A stretch of DNA of 64,000 bases from the NCBI RefSeq assembly GCF_036192275.1, contig NZ_CP108088.1, positions 6,573,501 to 6,637,500 of the forward strand, written 5' to 3'. Shown here in pieces: positions 1 through 9,000 of this stretch (within the stretch, counting starts at the first letter, position 1; each line of letters begins with the position of its first letter). The translations under genes and the position numbers were made by a program. The notes beneath the pieces are model-generated. The model saw only the letters and a list, made by a program, of their open reading frames with translations, searched no databases and was not told where the DNA came from. The stretch is from Streptomyces sp. NBC_00250. Its GTDB lineage: Bacteria; Actinomycetota; Actinomycetes; Streptomycetales; Streptomycetaceae.

Positions 1-841
1 CGTCGAGCACCGTGCGGCCGGTGATGTTCAGGGCCGCCCGGCCCGAGTCCGTCACCTTGCCGTCCTTGATGATCTGGTCCGCGATCGTCCGCACCATCGA
101 CGCGGGGATCGCGAACCCGATGCCGGGCGCCGAGCCGCCGCCCATCTCCGGGTCGATCGCCGCGAGCGTCGGGATGCCGATGACCTCGCTGTCCAGGTTC
201 ACCAGCGCACCCCCGCTGTTGCCGGGGTTGATCGCGGCCGACGTCTGCACCATGTTCGCGATGGTCGCGCCCGTGCCGCCGCCGTTCTGCCCCTCGCTGA
301 CCGTGCGCCCGGTCGCCGAGACGATGCCCTGGGTGACGCTGCCGGACAGGCCCAGCGGAGAGCCCATCGCCAGCACGATCTGCCCCATGTCGACGGCCGC
401 CGAATCGCCGAACCTCGCCGGCTTCAGCCCTTGCGGCAGCGATGCCAGCTTGATCACCGCGAGGTCCTGCTCGGGGTAGGCGGAGACGAGCCGGGCGGTC
501 ACCGACTGCCCGCCGGTCGCGGCGCTGACCTGGAAGGACGTATCCCGGCCGACGACGTGCGCGTTGGTGACGATGTGGCCCTTGTCGTCGTAGACGACCC
601 CGGAGCCGAGGCTTTGGGAGGCCTCGATCTGGACGACCGACGGCAGGACGTTCTTGATGACGGCCTGGTAGTCGTCCTGGAGCTCGTTGGCGGCGAGCGG
701 CGCCGCCGCCTGGGTGGACCGCTCCGGCGCGGGCGTGGCCCCGCCGGAGGAGCAGCCGCCGACGAGCGCGACGGCACAGGCCGCGGCGGTCAGCGGGAGA
801 AGCCGACGGAGGGCACGGACATAGGTACGGGATACGTCCAT
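1..841 (-). CDS. HtrA/DegP-like serine protease lipoprotein (5' part, runs off left edge)
   Basis: Secreted trypsin-fold (S1C) protease, probably for envelope protein quality control; only the first 280 residues lie in the window. The ATG at 841 opens a signal peptide with a lipobox (LVGGC, Cys about 30), so the mature protein should be lipid-anchored outside the membrane. A short Ser/Thr/Ala linker leads to the protease domain with a complete triad: His in TNAHVV (about 95), Asp in EQDLAVIKL (about 126) and Ser in NPGNSGG (about 209). The HtrA-type loop motifs MGSPLG and GIGFAIP are also present. The C-terminal part, where a PDZ domain would be expected, lies outside. Ends of this strand's upstream gene lie 91 bases away with a small hairpin between. 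Confidence 0.9.
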   Translation of the reverse strand, partial: MDVSRTYVRALRRLLPLTAAACAVALVGGCSSGGATPAPERSTQAAAPLAANELQDDYQAVIKNVLPSVVQIEASQSLGSGVVYDDKGHIVTNAHVVGRDTSFQVSAATGGQSVTARLVSAYPEQDLAVIKLASLPQGLKPARFGDSAAVDMGQIVLAMGSPLGLSGSVTQGIVSATGRTVSEGQNGGGTGATIANMVQTSAAINPGNSGGALVNLDSEVIGIPTLAAIDPEMGGGSAPGIGFAIPASMVRTIADQIIKDGKVTDSGRAALNITGRTVLD

Positions 842-882
842 GTCCGGAGTATCCGTTTCGCCCCCGTCCCGGGGCCCGGCGA

Positions 883-904
883 GCGCACCCGATCAGGGGT
901 GCGC
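883..904 (-). terminator. Hairpin between methyltransferase and protease genes
   Basis: Inverted repeat with 8-base arms (883-890 and 897-904) around a 6-base loop, just after the methyltransferase stop. There is no clear U-run, so it is a weak terminator or a processing site. Confidence 0.35.
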
Positions 905-932
905 GACCCCGGGCGCGGACGGCGACGGTTCG

Positions 933-1709
933 TCAGCCCCGTACCCCGCACAGGTGCAGCAGTGCCGCCACCCGCCGGTACGGCTCCGTCCGGCCCGCCC
1001 GGTCCTCGGCGGCGAGCAGCCGATCCAGTTCCTCGGCGGCCGGCAGGCCCGCCTCGGCGGGGACGCCGTCCGTGAAGACCCGCACCCCGTACCAGGCGTG
1101 CAGCGGTGCCGCGATTCCCGCCAGCGTCGCCGTCAGCGCGTCGAGGCGGTCGGCGCGCACCTTCACGCCGTTGTCGTCGGTGTAGACGTCCGAGTCGAAG
1201 CCGGTGAGCGCACCGGACCAGTCACCGGCGAGCCCGGGGCGCATGGCGAGCGCCTCGCCGTTCCGTACGACCAGGGAGAGGAGGCCGCCGGGGGCGAGCA
1301 TCCGGGCCAGGCCCGCGAGCAGCGCGTCGGGCTCGTCCGCGTACATGAGGACGCCGTGGCAGAGGACGACGTCGAAGCTGCCGGGGAGGAAGTGCACCCC
1401 GGTCTCGCGCCCGTCGCCCTCGATCAGCCGGACCCGCTCGCGGATCCCGGCGGGTTCGGTCGCGAGCGACTCACGGGCCGTCTTCAGAAGATCGGGATCG
1501 GCTTCGAGGCCGGTCACCGTGTGCCCCGCGCGTGCGAGGCGCAGCGCCTGCGTGCCCTGACCCATGCCGGCGTCGAGGATCCGGAGCCGCTGTCCCACCG
1601 GGTAGCGGCCGGATATCTGCTCGTCGAGCTGGCGGGCGACGATCTCCTGCCGGATGGTGTCGCGCAGCCCGCCGGAACCGGCGGGCCAGTGCACGACGAC
1701 GGGCAGCAC
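933..1709 (-). CDS. SAM-dependent class I methyltransferase
   Basis: A small-molecule or RNA methyltransferase of unknown substrate. From the GTG at 1709 it is 258 residues. The Rossmann SAM site is clear: motif I LDAGMGQGTQALRLA near residue 45, acidic motif II GLEADPD, motif III IEGDGRE and motif IV FDVVLCHGVLMY. The layout resembles CmoM/SmtA-type tRNA methyltransferases, but that is only a resemblance. The reading frame stays open upstream of 1709 with normal Streptomyces codon use, up to a CTG at 1778 that overlaps the previous gene's TGA and has GGAGAG five bases ahead of it. The true start may therefore be 1778, giving 281 residues. The gene probably shares a transcript with the DUF3043 gene. 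Confidence 0.85.
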   Translation of the reverse strand: MLPVVVHWPAGSGGLRDTIRQEIVARQLDEQISGRYPVGQRLRILDAGMGQGTQALRLARAGHTVTGLEADPDLLKTARESLATEPAGIRERVRLIEGDGRETGVHFLPGSFDVVLCHGVLMYADEPDALLAGLARMLAPGGLLSLVVRNGEALAMRPGLAGDWSGALTGFDSDVYTDDNGVKVRADRLDALTATLAGIAAPLHAWYGVRVFTDGVPAEAGLPAAEELDRLLAAEDRAGRTEPYRRVAALLHLCGVRG

Positions 1710-1774
1710 GGGGCCGCCCGACTCCGACGTCGCCGCACCGAAGGCGCGCTCGACGGGCTCCGAGCTTTCGGCGC

Positions 1775-2377
1775 TCAGGGCCGCTCTCCGCGCTTGACCT
1801 GCGGCTTCGGCAGTCGCAGTCGGCGCATCTGGAGCGTACGCATCAGGCCGTAGGCGATCGCGCCGCGCTTCGGCTCGTTCGGGAAGCGCTCGTTGAGCTG
1901 CTTCCGGAGCCGGATCCAGATGCCGACCGAGTCGATGACGATCAGGATGATCACACCGAGCCAGAGCAGCAGGGAGATGTTCTGCAGCGACCGGTTGGCG
2001 TTGCCGAACAGCGACAGCACGAGGATCACCACGGCCATCGGCAGGAAGAACTCGGCGATCGCGAACCGCGAGTCGACGAAGTCGCGCACGAAGCGGCGGA
2101 CCGGACCCTTGTCGCGGGCGGGCAGGTAACGCTCGTCGCCACTGGCCAGCGCTTCGCGCTGACGGGCCAGGTCCGAGCGGCGTGCCTCGCGCTGGCGCTT
2201 GGATGCCTCCTTGCGGTCGGTCGGCACCGTCGCGGCGCGACGGCGCTGGGTCTGCGCCTCACTCCGCTTCGGCGTCGGGCGGCCCTTGGGGGCCTCGGGG
2301 TCGCGGGGCTGCTTGGCGAGGTCCGCCGTCACCTTGTCGGTGGGGGCCTTCTCGTCCTTCGAACGGCTACGGAACAC
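1775..2377 (-). CDS. DUF3043 membrane protein
   Basis: Actinobacterial DUF3043 family, function unknown, about 200 residues. The N-terminal 90 residues are strongly basic and probably disordered, with many Arg/Lys and PKGRPTPKR-type runs. Two closely spaced hydrophobic segments follow (about 115-135 and 140-160) with a short basic tail, so it is an inner-membrane protein. I place the start at GTG 2377 (MFRSRSKDEK), because a TACCCT -10 box ends 8 bases upstream and no Shine-Dalgarno is present, which fits a leaderless mRNA. A TTG at 2386 is an alternative. It faces away from pspA and is followed by the methyltransferase, which it may be translationally coupled to. Confidence 0.85.
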   Translation of the reverse strand: MFRSRSKDEKAPTDKVTADLAKQPRDPEAPKGRPTPKRSEAQTQRRRAATVPTDRKEASKRQREARRSDLARQREALASGDERYLPARDKGPVRRFVRDFVDSRFAIAEFFLPMAVVILVLSLFGNANRSLQNISLLLWLGVIILIVIDSVGIWIRLRKQLNERFPNEPKRGAIAYGLMRTLQMRRLRLPKPQVKRGERP

Positions 2378-2423
2378 AAAACCCAAGGGTACGGGGTGGC
2401 GGGCATGAACCCCATGCCGGGCG

Positions 2424-2449
2424 GGAACGATCCGCTAACGGACTGCGTC
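2424..2449 (+). promoter_or_regulatory. Candidate SigE-type ECF promoter for pspA
   Basis: GGAAC at 2424-2428, a 19-base spacer and TC at 2448-2449, pointing at pspA 200 bases downstream. This matches the GGAAC-N18/19-TC pattern of the Streptomyces cell-envelope-stress sigma factor SigE. The regulatory link is inference. Confidence 0.5.
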
Positions 2450-2649
2450 TACGGCGGTACGTACGGAGGACGGCCGTGGTTTCCCCTAGATCCATCTACT
2501 CCCTGCGCGGGAGGGAAGTCGGGGCGCAGTCGTCCTTGGGGAGGAGCGCATCAGGCTCCGAACAGTGCGGTAATGGAGACAGGGCCCGTACTGTGGATCC
2601 TGTCGAAGAGCTGGAGCCGAAGTCCGTCAGAAGGGGGCGCGCGAAGCCC

Positions 2650-3450
2650 ATGAGCGGTGTCATGAAGCGTATGGGGATGATCTTCCGCGCGAAGGCGAAC
2701 AAGGCCCTTGACCGGGCCGAGGATCCGCGCGAGACGCTCGACTACTCCTACCAGAAGCAGCTGGAGCTGCTGCAGAAGGTGCGACGGGGCGTCGCCGACG
2801 TCGCCACCTCCCGCAAGCGGCTCGAACTCCAGCTGAACCAGCTGCAGGGCCAGTCGTCCAAGCTGGAGGACCAGGGCCGCAAGGCGCTGGCGCTCGGCCG
2901 CGAGGACCTGGCGCGCGAGGCGCTGTCCCGCCGTGCCGCGCTCCAGCAGCAGGTCAGCGACCTGGAGGTGCAGCACCAGACGCTGCAGGGCGAGGAGGAG
3001 AAGCTCACCCTCGCCGCCCAGCGTCTCCAGGCCAAGGTGGATGCCTTCCGCACCAAGAAGGAGACCATCAAGGCGACCTACACGGCCGCCCAGGCGCAGA
3101 CCCGGATCGCCGAGTCCTTCTCCGGAATCTCGGAGGAGATGAGCGACGTCGGTCTCGCGATCCAGCGGGCCGAGGACAAGACCGCCCAGCTCCAGGCGCG
3201 CGCGGGCGCGATCGACGAGCTGCTCGCCTCGGGCGCCCTGGACGACCAGTCCGGGCTCGCGAAGGACGACATCCAGGCGGAGCTGGACCGGCTCTCGGGC
3301 GGTACGGACGTCGAGCTGGAGCTCCAGCGGATGAAGGCGGAGCTGGCCGGCGGCCCGTCGGCCCAGCAGCAGGCGATCGAGGGCGGCGGCGCGGCCGCGC
3401 CGCAGGACTCCACGCAGCAGCCGCAGTCCCACCCGCGCTTCGAGAAGTAG
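2650..3450 (+). CDS. pspA: PspA/IM30 phage-shock protein A
   Basis: Peripheral membrane coiled-coil protein of the PspA/IM30/ESCRT-III-like family. It assembles on stressed membranes and limits proton leakage. 266 residues from ATG 2650 (MSGVMKRMGMIF), the usual start region, where the N-terminal amphipathic helix binds membrane. Residues about 25-220 are one long heptad-rich, charged helical region (Gln/Arg/Glu/Leu), including the family signature EDPRETLDYSYQKQ. The C-terminal 40 residues are Gln/Pro-rich and loose. The frame runs further upstream, but that part is not coding-like. pspAA follows after 58 bases and is probably cotranscribed. A SigE-type promoter candidate lies about 200 bases upstream, leaving a long leader. 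Confidence 0.95.
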   Translation: MSGVMKRMGMIFRAKANKALDRAEDPRETLDYSYQKQLELLQKVRRGVADVATSRKRLELQLNQLQGQSSKLEDQGRKALALGREDLAREALSRRAALQQQVSDLEVQHQTLQGEEEKLTLAAQRLQAKVDAFRTKKETIKATYTAAQAQTRIAESFSGISEEMSDVGLAIQRAEDKTAQLQARAGAIDELLASGALDDQSGLAKDDIQAELDRLSGGTDVELELQRMKAELAGGPSAQQQAIEGGGAAAPQDSTQQPQSHPRFEK

Positions 3451-3508
3451 GCGACGGCAAGCAGGCGACGACACGTAGGCGACAGCCCGCGAACAGACAG
3501 GACGCGTC

Positions 3509-3787
3509 ATGATCGTACGGATCATGGGGGAGGGCCAGTGGAAGCTGGCCGACAGCCGCTCCGTGGAGCTGAACAGGCTCGACGACGAGCTGCTCGAAGA
3601 GATGGAATCGGGGGACGAGGAAGGCTTTCGGCGCACGCTGAACGCCCTCCTGGACGCGGTCCGGCGGCTCGGTGAGCCACTGCCGGACGAGGCGCTCGAA
3701 CCCTCGGAGCTGATCCTCCCCGCTTCGGACGCGAGCCTGGACGAGGTCAGGGAGATGCTGTCCGACGACGGCCTCATCCCCGGCTGA
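3509..3787 (+). CDS. PspA-associated protein PspAA
   Basis: 92-residue soluble protein of the PspAA family that accompanies actinobacterial pspA. It begins MIVRIMGEGQW, typical of the family, and is acidic throughout (many Glu/Asp in 20-45 and 60-90). The ATG at 3509 has AGGACG upstream. It is the second gene of the psp unit and is closed by a strong hairpin. The family is thought to modulate PspA, but the mechanism is not visible here. Confidence 0.9.
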   Translation: MIVRIMGEGQWKLADSRSVELNRLDDELLEEMESGDEEGFRRTLNALLDAVRRLGEPLPDEALEPSELILPASDASLDEVREMLSDDGLIPG

Positions 3788-3800
3788 CGACCCTGTACGA

Positions 3801-3833
3801 ACGGTCCCGCCACCCCCGAGGTGGCGGGACCGT
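3801..3833 (+). terminator. Terminator after pspA-pspAA
   Basis: Perfect 14-bp stem (3801-3814 with 3820-3833), 5-base loop CCCGA, 14 bases after the pspAA stop. Confidence 0.8.
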
Positions 3834-3968
3834 CGTGCGTTCCCCGTCCGGCCGCCTCCGACAGGGGGCGGGCACGACCGGCCGTGCCGCCGCACCGCCG
3901 TCCCGTTCCGGCCGCACCGCCGCCGTCCCGTACCGGCACCGCCGCCCCGCCCCGTACCGTTGTTCCCC

Positions 3969-5222
3969 GTGACCCCCACCGGACCCGCCCCCGCCCCCGG
4001 AACCGGCACCCTCTTCGGCCGTCTCCGTGACCGGTTCCGCGCGCATCCGCTCGCCTTCGACGCGACGCTCGCGTTCGGCGTGCTCATCTGCATGATCGCC
4101 GGGTCCCTCACCGGCCCGCCCGGCAGCCGGACCGGGCCGACCTTCGGCGACCGGGTGCCCACCGTCGCGAGCGTGCTGATCATGGTGGCCGGGGCCAGCG
4201 TCCTGGTGCTGCGGCGGCGCTACCCCTTCCGGGTGCTCTGCTTCACGGTGGCGGTCAGCCTCTTCGAGCTGGTCAGCGACACCCGGCCCGCGACCATCGC
4301 GATGAGCGCCGTCGTCGCGCTCTACACGGTCGCCTCCCGCACCGACCGGCCCACCACCTGGCGGGTCGGCCTCGTCACCATGGCGCTGATGACGGCCGCG
4401 GCCATGGCCTTCGGCCCGACCCAGTGGTACGCGCAGGAGAACCTCGGCCTCATCGCCTGGACCGGCATGGCCGCGGCCGCGGGTGACGCCGTCCGCAGCC
4501 GCCGGGCCTTCGTCGACGCCATCAGGGAGCGGGCCGAGCGGGCCGAACGCACCCGCGAGGAGGAGGCGGGCCGGCGGGTCGCGGAGGAACGGCTGCGGAT
4601 CGCCCGCGACCTCCACGACGTCGTCGCCCACCACATCGCCCTGGTGAACGTCCAGGCCGGGGTCGCGGCGCACGTCATGGACAAGCGCCCCGACCAGGCC
4701 AAGGAGGCCCTCGCCCATGTGCGGGAGGCCAGCCGCTCCGCGCTCGACGAGCTGCGGGCCACCGTCGGCCTGCTGCGCCAGTCCGGCGACCCGGAGGCCC
4801 CCACCGAACCCGCCCCGGGCCTCGCCGTCCTCGACGGGCTGCTCGACAGCTTCCGCAAGGCGGGACTTCCCGTCGCCCTGGCCCGTACCGACGGGGACAG
4901 GCCGCTGCCCGCGACCGTCGACCTGGCCGCGTACCGGATCGTGCAGGAGGCGCTGACCAATGTGCAGAAGCACGCGGGACCGAACGCCGAGGCCGAGGTG
5001 AGCGTCGTCCGGGTGGGCCGTACGGTCGAGATCACCGTCCTCGACAACGGCACCTCGCCCGGCGCACCGGCCCCCGCGCCCAACAGCGGCCACGGCCTGC
5101 TCGGCATGCGCGAACGGGTCGGCGCGTTCGGCGGCACCCTCACCGCGGCCCCCCGGTACGGCGGCGGCTTCCGGGTGCAGGCGATACTGCCCGTGACGTC
5201 CCGTACGGGGGAGGACACATGA
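3969..5222 (+). CDS. NarL-family sensor histidine kinase
   Basis: Membrane histidine kinase of the HisKA_3 type, about 417 residues. The N-terminal half carries four or five hydrophobic segments and no large extracellular domain, so it probably senses something in or near the membrane. A coiled segment (RERAERAERTREEE) links to the dimerisation domain, with the phospho-accepting His in ARDLHDVVAHH. The HATPase domain follows: N-box QEALTNVQKHA, then LDNGTSPG and a Gly-rich GHGLLGMRERV. GTG 3969 is preferred because TACCGT ends 8 bases upstream (leaderless); TTG 3960 is in frame too. The stop overlaps the next start (ATGA), so kinase and regulator are coupled. Their likely target is the RND gene that follows, by position only. 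Confidence 0.92.
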   Translation: MTPTGPAPAPGTGTLFGRLRDRFRAHPLAFDATLAFGVLICMIAGSLTGPPGSRTGPTFGDRVPTVASVLIMVAGASVLVLRRRYPFRVLCFTVAVSLFELVSDTRPATIAMSAVVALYTVASRTDRPTTWRVGLVTMALMTAAAMAFGPTQWYAQENLGLIAWTGMAAAAGDAVRSRRAFVDAIRERAERAERTREEEAGRRVAEERLRIARDLHDVVAHHIALVNVQAGVAAHVMDKRPDQAKEALAHVREASRSALDELRATVGLLRQSGDPEAPTEPAPGLAVLDGLLDSFRKAGLPVALARTDGDRPLPATVDLAAYRIVQEALTNVQKHAGPNAEAEVSVVRVGRTVEITVLDNGTSPGAPAPAPNSGHGLLGMRERVGAFGGTLTAAPRYGGGFRVQAILPVTSRTGEDT

Positions 5223-5908
5223 CGATCCGGGTACTGCTGGCCGACGACCAGGCCCTGCTCCGCAGCGCCTTCAAGGTCCTGGTGAACTCCGAACCGGACA
5301 TGGAGGTCGTCGGCGAGGCCGCCGACGGCGCCCAGGCCGTGGCCCTCGCCCGCTCGGAGCGGGCCGACGTCGTCCTGATGGACATCCGGATGCCGGGCAC
5401 GGACGGCCTCGCCGCCACCCGCATGATCACCGCCGACCCGGAGCTCTCCGCCGTACGGATCGTCATGCTGACCACCTTCGAGGTCGACGAGTACGTCGTG
5501 CAGTCGCTGCGAGCCGGGGCCTCCGGCTTCCTCGGCAAGGGAGCCGAGCCCGAGGAACTGCTCGGCGCGATCCGGATCGCCCACGCCGGCGAGGCCCTGC
5601 TCTCCCCGGCCGCCACCAAGGGCCTGATCGCCACGTTCCTCGCCCAGGGCGCCGGCGCGGAGACCGTCGGGGAGGGCGGCCGGGGCCGTACCGAGCGGCT
5701 GGGCGCGCTCACCGCCCGGGAGCGCGAGGTCCTCGTCCTCGTCGCGGGCGGCCTCTCCAACGACGAGATCGCCGAGCGGCTCGACGTCAGCCCGCTCACC
5801 GTGAAGACCCACGTCAACCGGGCCATGGCCAAACTCGGCGCCCGCGACCGTGCCCAGCTGGTCGTCACGGCCTACGAATCGGGTCTGGTACGTCCACGGG
5901 TGGAGTGA
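5219..5908 (+). CDS. NarL/LuxR-family response regulator
   Basis: 229-residue transcription factor, partner of the kinase it overlaps by four bases. The receiver domain has the acidic pair ADDQ, phospho-acceptor Asp in VVLMDIRMPG (about residue 55), Thr in MLTTFE and Lys in LGKGAEPEE (about 105). The C-terminal LuxR helix-turn-helix spans about 160-215 (LTAREREVLVLVAGGLSNDEIAERL). It lies 188 bases before a large RND permease on the same strand, which suggests control of that gene. Confidence 0.95.
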   Translation: MTIRVLLADDQALLRSAFKVLVNSEPDMEVVGEAADGAQAVALARSERADVVLMDIRMPGTDGLAATRMITADPELSAVRIVMLTTFEVDEYVVQSLRAGASGFLGKGAEPEELLGAIRIAHAGEALLSPAATKGLIATFLAQGAGAETVGEGGRGRTERLGALTAREREVLVLVAGGLSNDEIAERLDVSPLTVKTHVNRAMAKLGARDRAQLVVTAYESGLVRPRVE

Positions 5909-5976
5909 CCGGTGGCTCCGGCGTACTCCAGACGCGGTATGCGCGGGATAAGGATGTGGACCCGGGGGCCGAGGAC

Positions 5977-6005
5977 TTTCGGCGGCCGATGGCAGATCGT
6001 ATAGG
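5977..6005 (+). promoter_or_regulatory. Possible promoter of the RND permease
   Basis: TTTCGG (5977-5982), 17-base spacer, TATAGG (6000-6005). Reasonable spacing but a poor -35, so this is a candidate only. Confidence 0.3.
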
Positions 6006-6095
6006 CGGGGGGCGCTTCCGGCGGATCCAGCGGATCAGGGCCGGGGTATGGGCTGCTCCCGCCTGCCGACGAGTACGCCACAGAAGAGAGACCCC

Positions 6096-9000
6096 ATGTC
6101 CTGGCTGTCGAGATTCAGCCTCGCGCAACGGGCCCTGATCGGGCTCGTGTCCATTGTCGCGATCGTGTTCGGGGCGATCGCGATTCCGCAGCTGAAGCAG
6201 CAGTTGTTCCCCTCGATCGAGCTGCCCATGGTCTCGGTCCTCGCCCCGTACCAGGGTGCCTCTCCCGATGTGGTCGAGAAGCAGGTCGTCGAGCCCCTGG
6301 AGAACAACCTCAAGGCCGTCGACGGCCTGAAGTCGGTCACCTCCACGGCCTCCGAGGGCATGGCGCTCGTCATGGCCTCCTTCGACTACGGCGACGAATC
6401 CACCAAGCAGCTCGTCGCCGACGTCCAGCAGGCGGTGAACCGCGCCCGCGCCCAGCTGCCCGACACGGTCGACCCGCAGGTCGTGGCCGGCTCCACGGAC
6501 GACATCCCGACCGTCGTCCTCGCCGCCGCCTCCGACAAGGACCCGCAGGCCCTCGCCGACCTCCTGGAGCGGACCGTCGTGCCCGCCCTGGAGGACATCG
6601 AAGGCGTCGGCCAGGTCTCCGTCACCGGCGTCCAGGACCTCCAGGTCTCCGTCACCCCGGACGACCGCAAGCTCGCCGCGGCGGGGCTCAACGCCATGAA
6701 GCTCGGCGAGGCCCTCCGCAACGGCGGCGGGACGCTCCCGGCCGGCTCCTTCTCCGAGGCCGGCAAGAGCCGCACCATCCAGGTCGGCGGCGGCTACACC
6801 TCGCTGCGCCAGATCGAGGACCTCCGCATCCCCTCGGCCACCCCGGGCAAGGGCAAGGCGGTCCGCCTCGGTGACGTGGCCACCGTCCGCCAGCAGGAGT
6901 CGCCGCGCGTCTCCCTGACCCGGACGAACGGCAAGCCCAGCCTCGCCGTCATGGCCACCATGGACAAGGACGGCAGCGCCGTCGCGATCTCCGACGCCGT
7001 CAAGGAGAAGCTGCCCGAGCTGCGGGCCGACCTCGGCGCGGGCGCCGAGCTGACCGTGGTCTCCGACCAGGGCCCGGCCGTCGCCAAGGCCGTCTCCGGA
7101 CTGACCACCGAGGGCGCGCTCGGCCTCGTCATGGCCGTCCTGGTGATCCTGGTCTTCCTCGCGTCGATCCGCTCCACCCTGGTCACCGCGGTCTCCATCC
7201 CGCTCTCGGTCGTCCTCGCGCTCATCGTGCTGTGGACCCGTGACCTCTCGCTCAACATGCTGACGCTCGGCGCGCTCACCATCGCCATCGGCCGGGTCGT
7301 CGACGACTCGATCGTGGTCCTGGAGAACATCAAGCGGCACCTCGGCTACGGCGAGGAGCGCCAGGCGGCGATCCTCACCGCGGTCCGCGAGGTGGCGGGC
7401 GCCGTGACGTCCTCCACCCTCACCACCGTCGCCGTCTTCCTGCCGATCGGTCTGACCGGCGGCATGATCGGCGAGCTGTTCGGCTCGTTCTCGCTGACGA
7501 TCACGGCGGCCCTGCTCGCCTCGCTGCTCGTCTCCCTGACCGTGGTCCCGGTTCTCTCGTACTGGTTCCTGCGCGCCCCCAAGGGCACCTCGGAGGACCT
7601 GGCGGAGGCCCGCAGGCTGGCCGAGGAGAAGGAGGAGAAGAGCCGCCTCCAGCGCCTGTACGTGCCCGTCCTGAGGTTCGCGACCCGGCGCCGCTTCATG
7701 AGCCTGGCCATCGCGCTCGTCGTCCTGATCGTCACCTTCGGCATGGCCCCGCTCCTGAAGACGAACTTCTTCGACCAGGGCGAGCAGGAGGTGCTCAGCA
7801 TCCAGCAGGAGCTGGCGCCCGGCACCGGCCTCGACGCCTCCGACGCGGCCGCGAAGAAGATCGAGAAGCTCCTCGCGGACACCGAGGGCGTCAAGGACTA
7901 CCAGGTCAACGTCGGCTCGTCCGGCTTCATGGCGGCCTTCGGCGGCGGCACCGGCAGCAACCAGGCCACCTACCAGGTCAGCCTGGAGGAGTCCGCTTCC
8001 TTCGAGAAGACCCGTGACGCCATCGAGAAGGGCCTCGCCGCCCTCGACGGCGTCGGCGACACCAAGATCGCCGCCGGTGACGGCTTCGGCAGCCAGGACC
8101 TGAGGGTGGTCGTGAAGGCCGCCGACGCCGAGGTCCTGGAGAAGGCCTCCGAGCAGGTCCGGGCCGCGATCGCCGGGATCAAGGACGTCACCGACGTCCA
8201 GAGCGACCTCTCGCAGTCCGTCCCGCGCATCTCGGTCAAGGCGAAGCCCGCGGCGGCCGACGCCGGATTCGACTCCGCCTCGCTCGGCATGATCGTCGGC
8301 CAGGCCGTCCGGGGCACCCCGGCCGCCAAGGCGGTCCTCGACGACAGCGAGCGGGACGTCCTCATCACCTCGGCGAAGCCGGTCACCACCCTGGCCGGGC
8401 TCAGGGCGCTGCCCCTCGGCCCGGTGAAGCTGGGCGACATCGCCACCGTCGAGCTGGTCCCCGGCCCGGTCTCCATGACCCGGATCGACGGCGCCCGTGC
8501 CGCGACGATCACGGCCAAGCCGGTCGGCGACAACACCGGCGCCGTGAGCGCCACCCTCCAGCAGAAGATCGACGCGCTCGACCTGCCCGAGGGCGCCACC
8601 GCCAGCATCGGCGGCGTCTCCGAGGACCAGAGCGAGGCCTTCACCAACCTGTTCCTGGCGATGCTCGCGGCCATCGCGATCGTCTTCATGCTGCTCGTCG
8701 CGACCTTCCGGTCGCTGATCCAGCCGCTGATCCTGCTGGTCTCGATCCCGTTCGCGGCGACCGGCGCCATCGGTCTCCTGGTGATCACCGACACCGCGAT
8801 GGGCGTCCCGGCGATGATCGGCATGCTGATGCTCATCGGCATCGTCGTCACCAACGCGATCGTCCTGATCGACCTGATCAACCAGTACCGGGCCCAGGGC
8901 ATGGGCGTCGTCGAAGCGGTGATCGAGGGTGGCCGGCACCGGCTCCGCCCGATCCTGATGACCGCCCTGGCGACGATCTTCGCCCTGCTTCCGATGGCGC

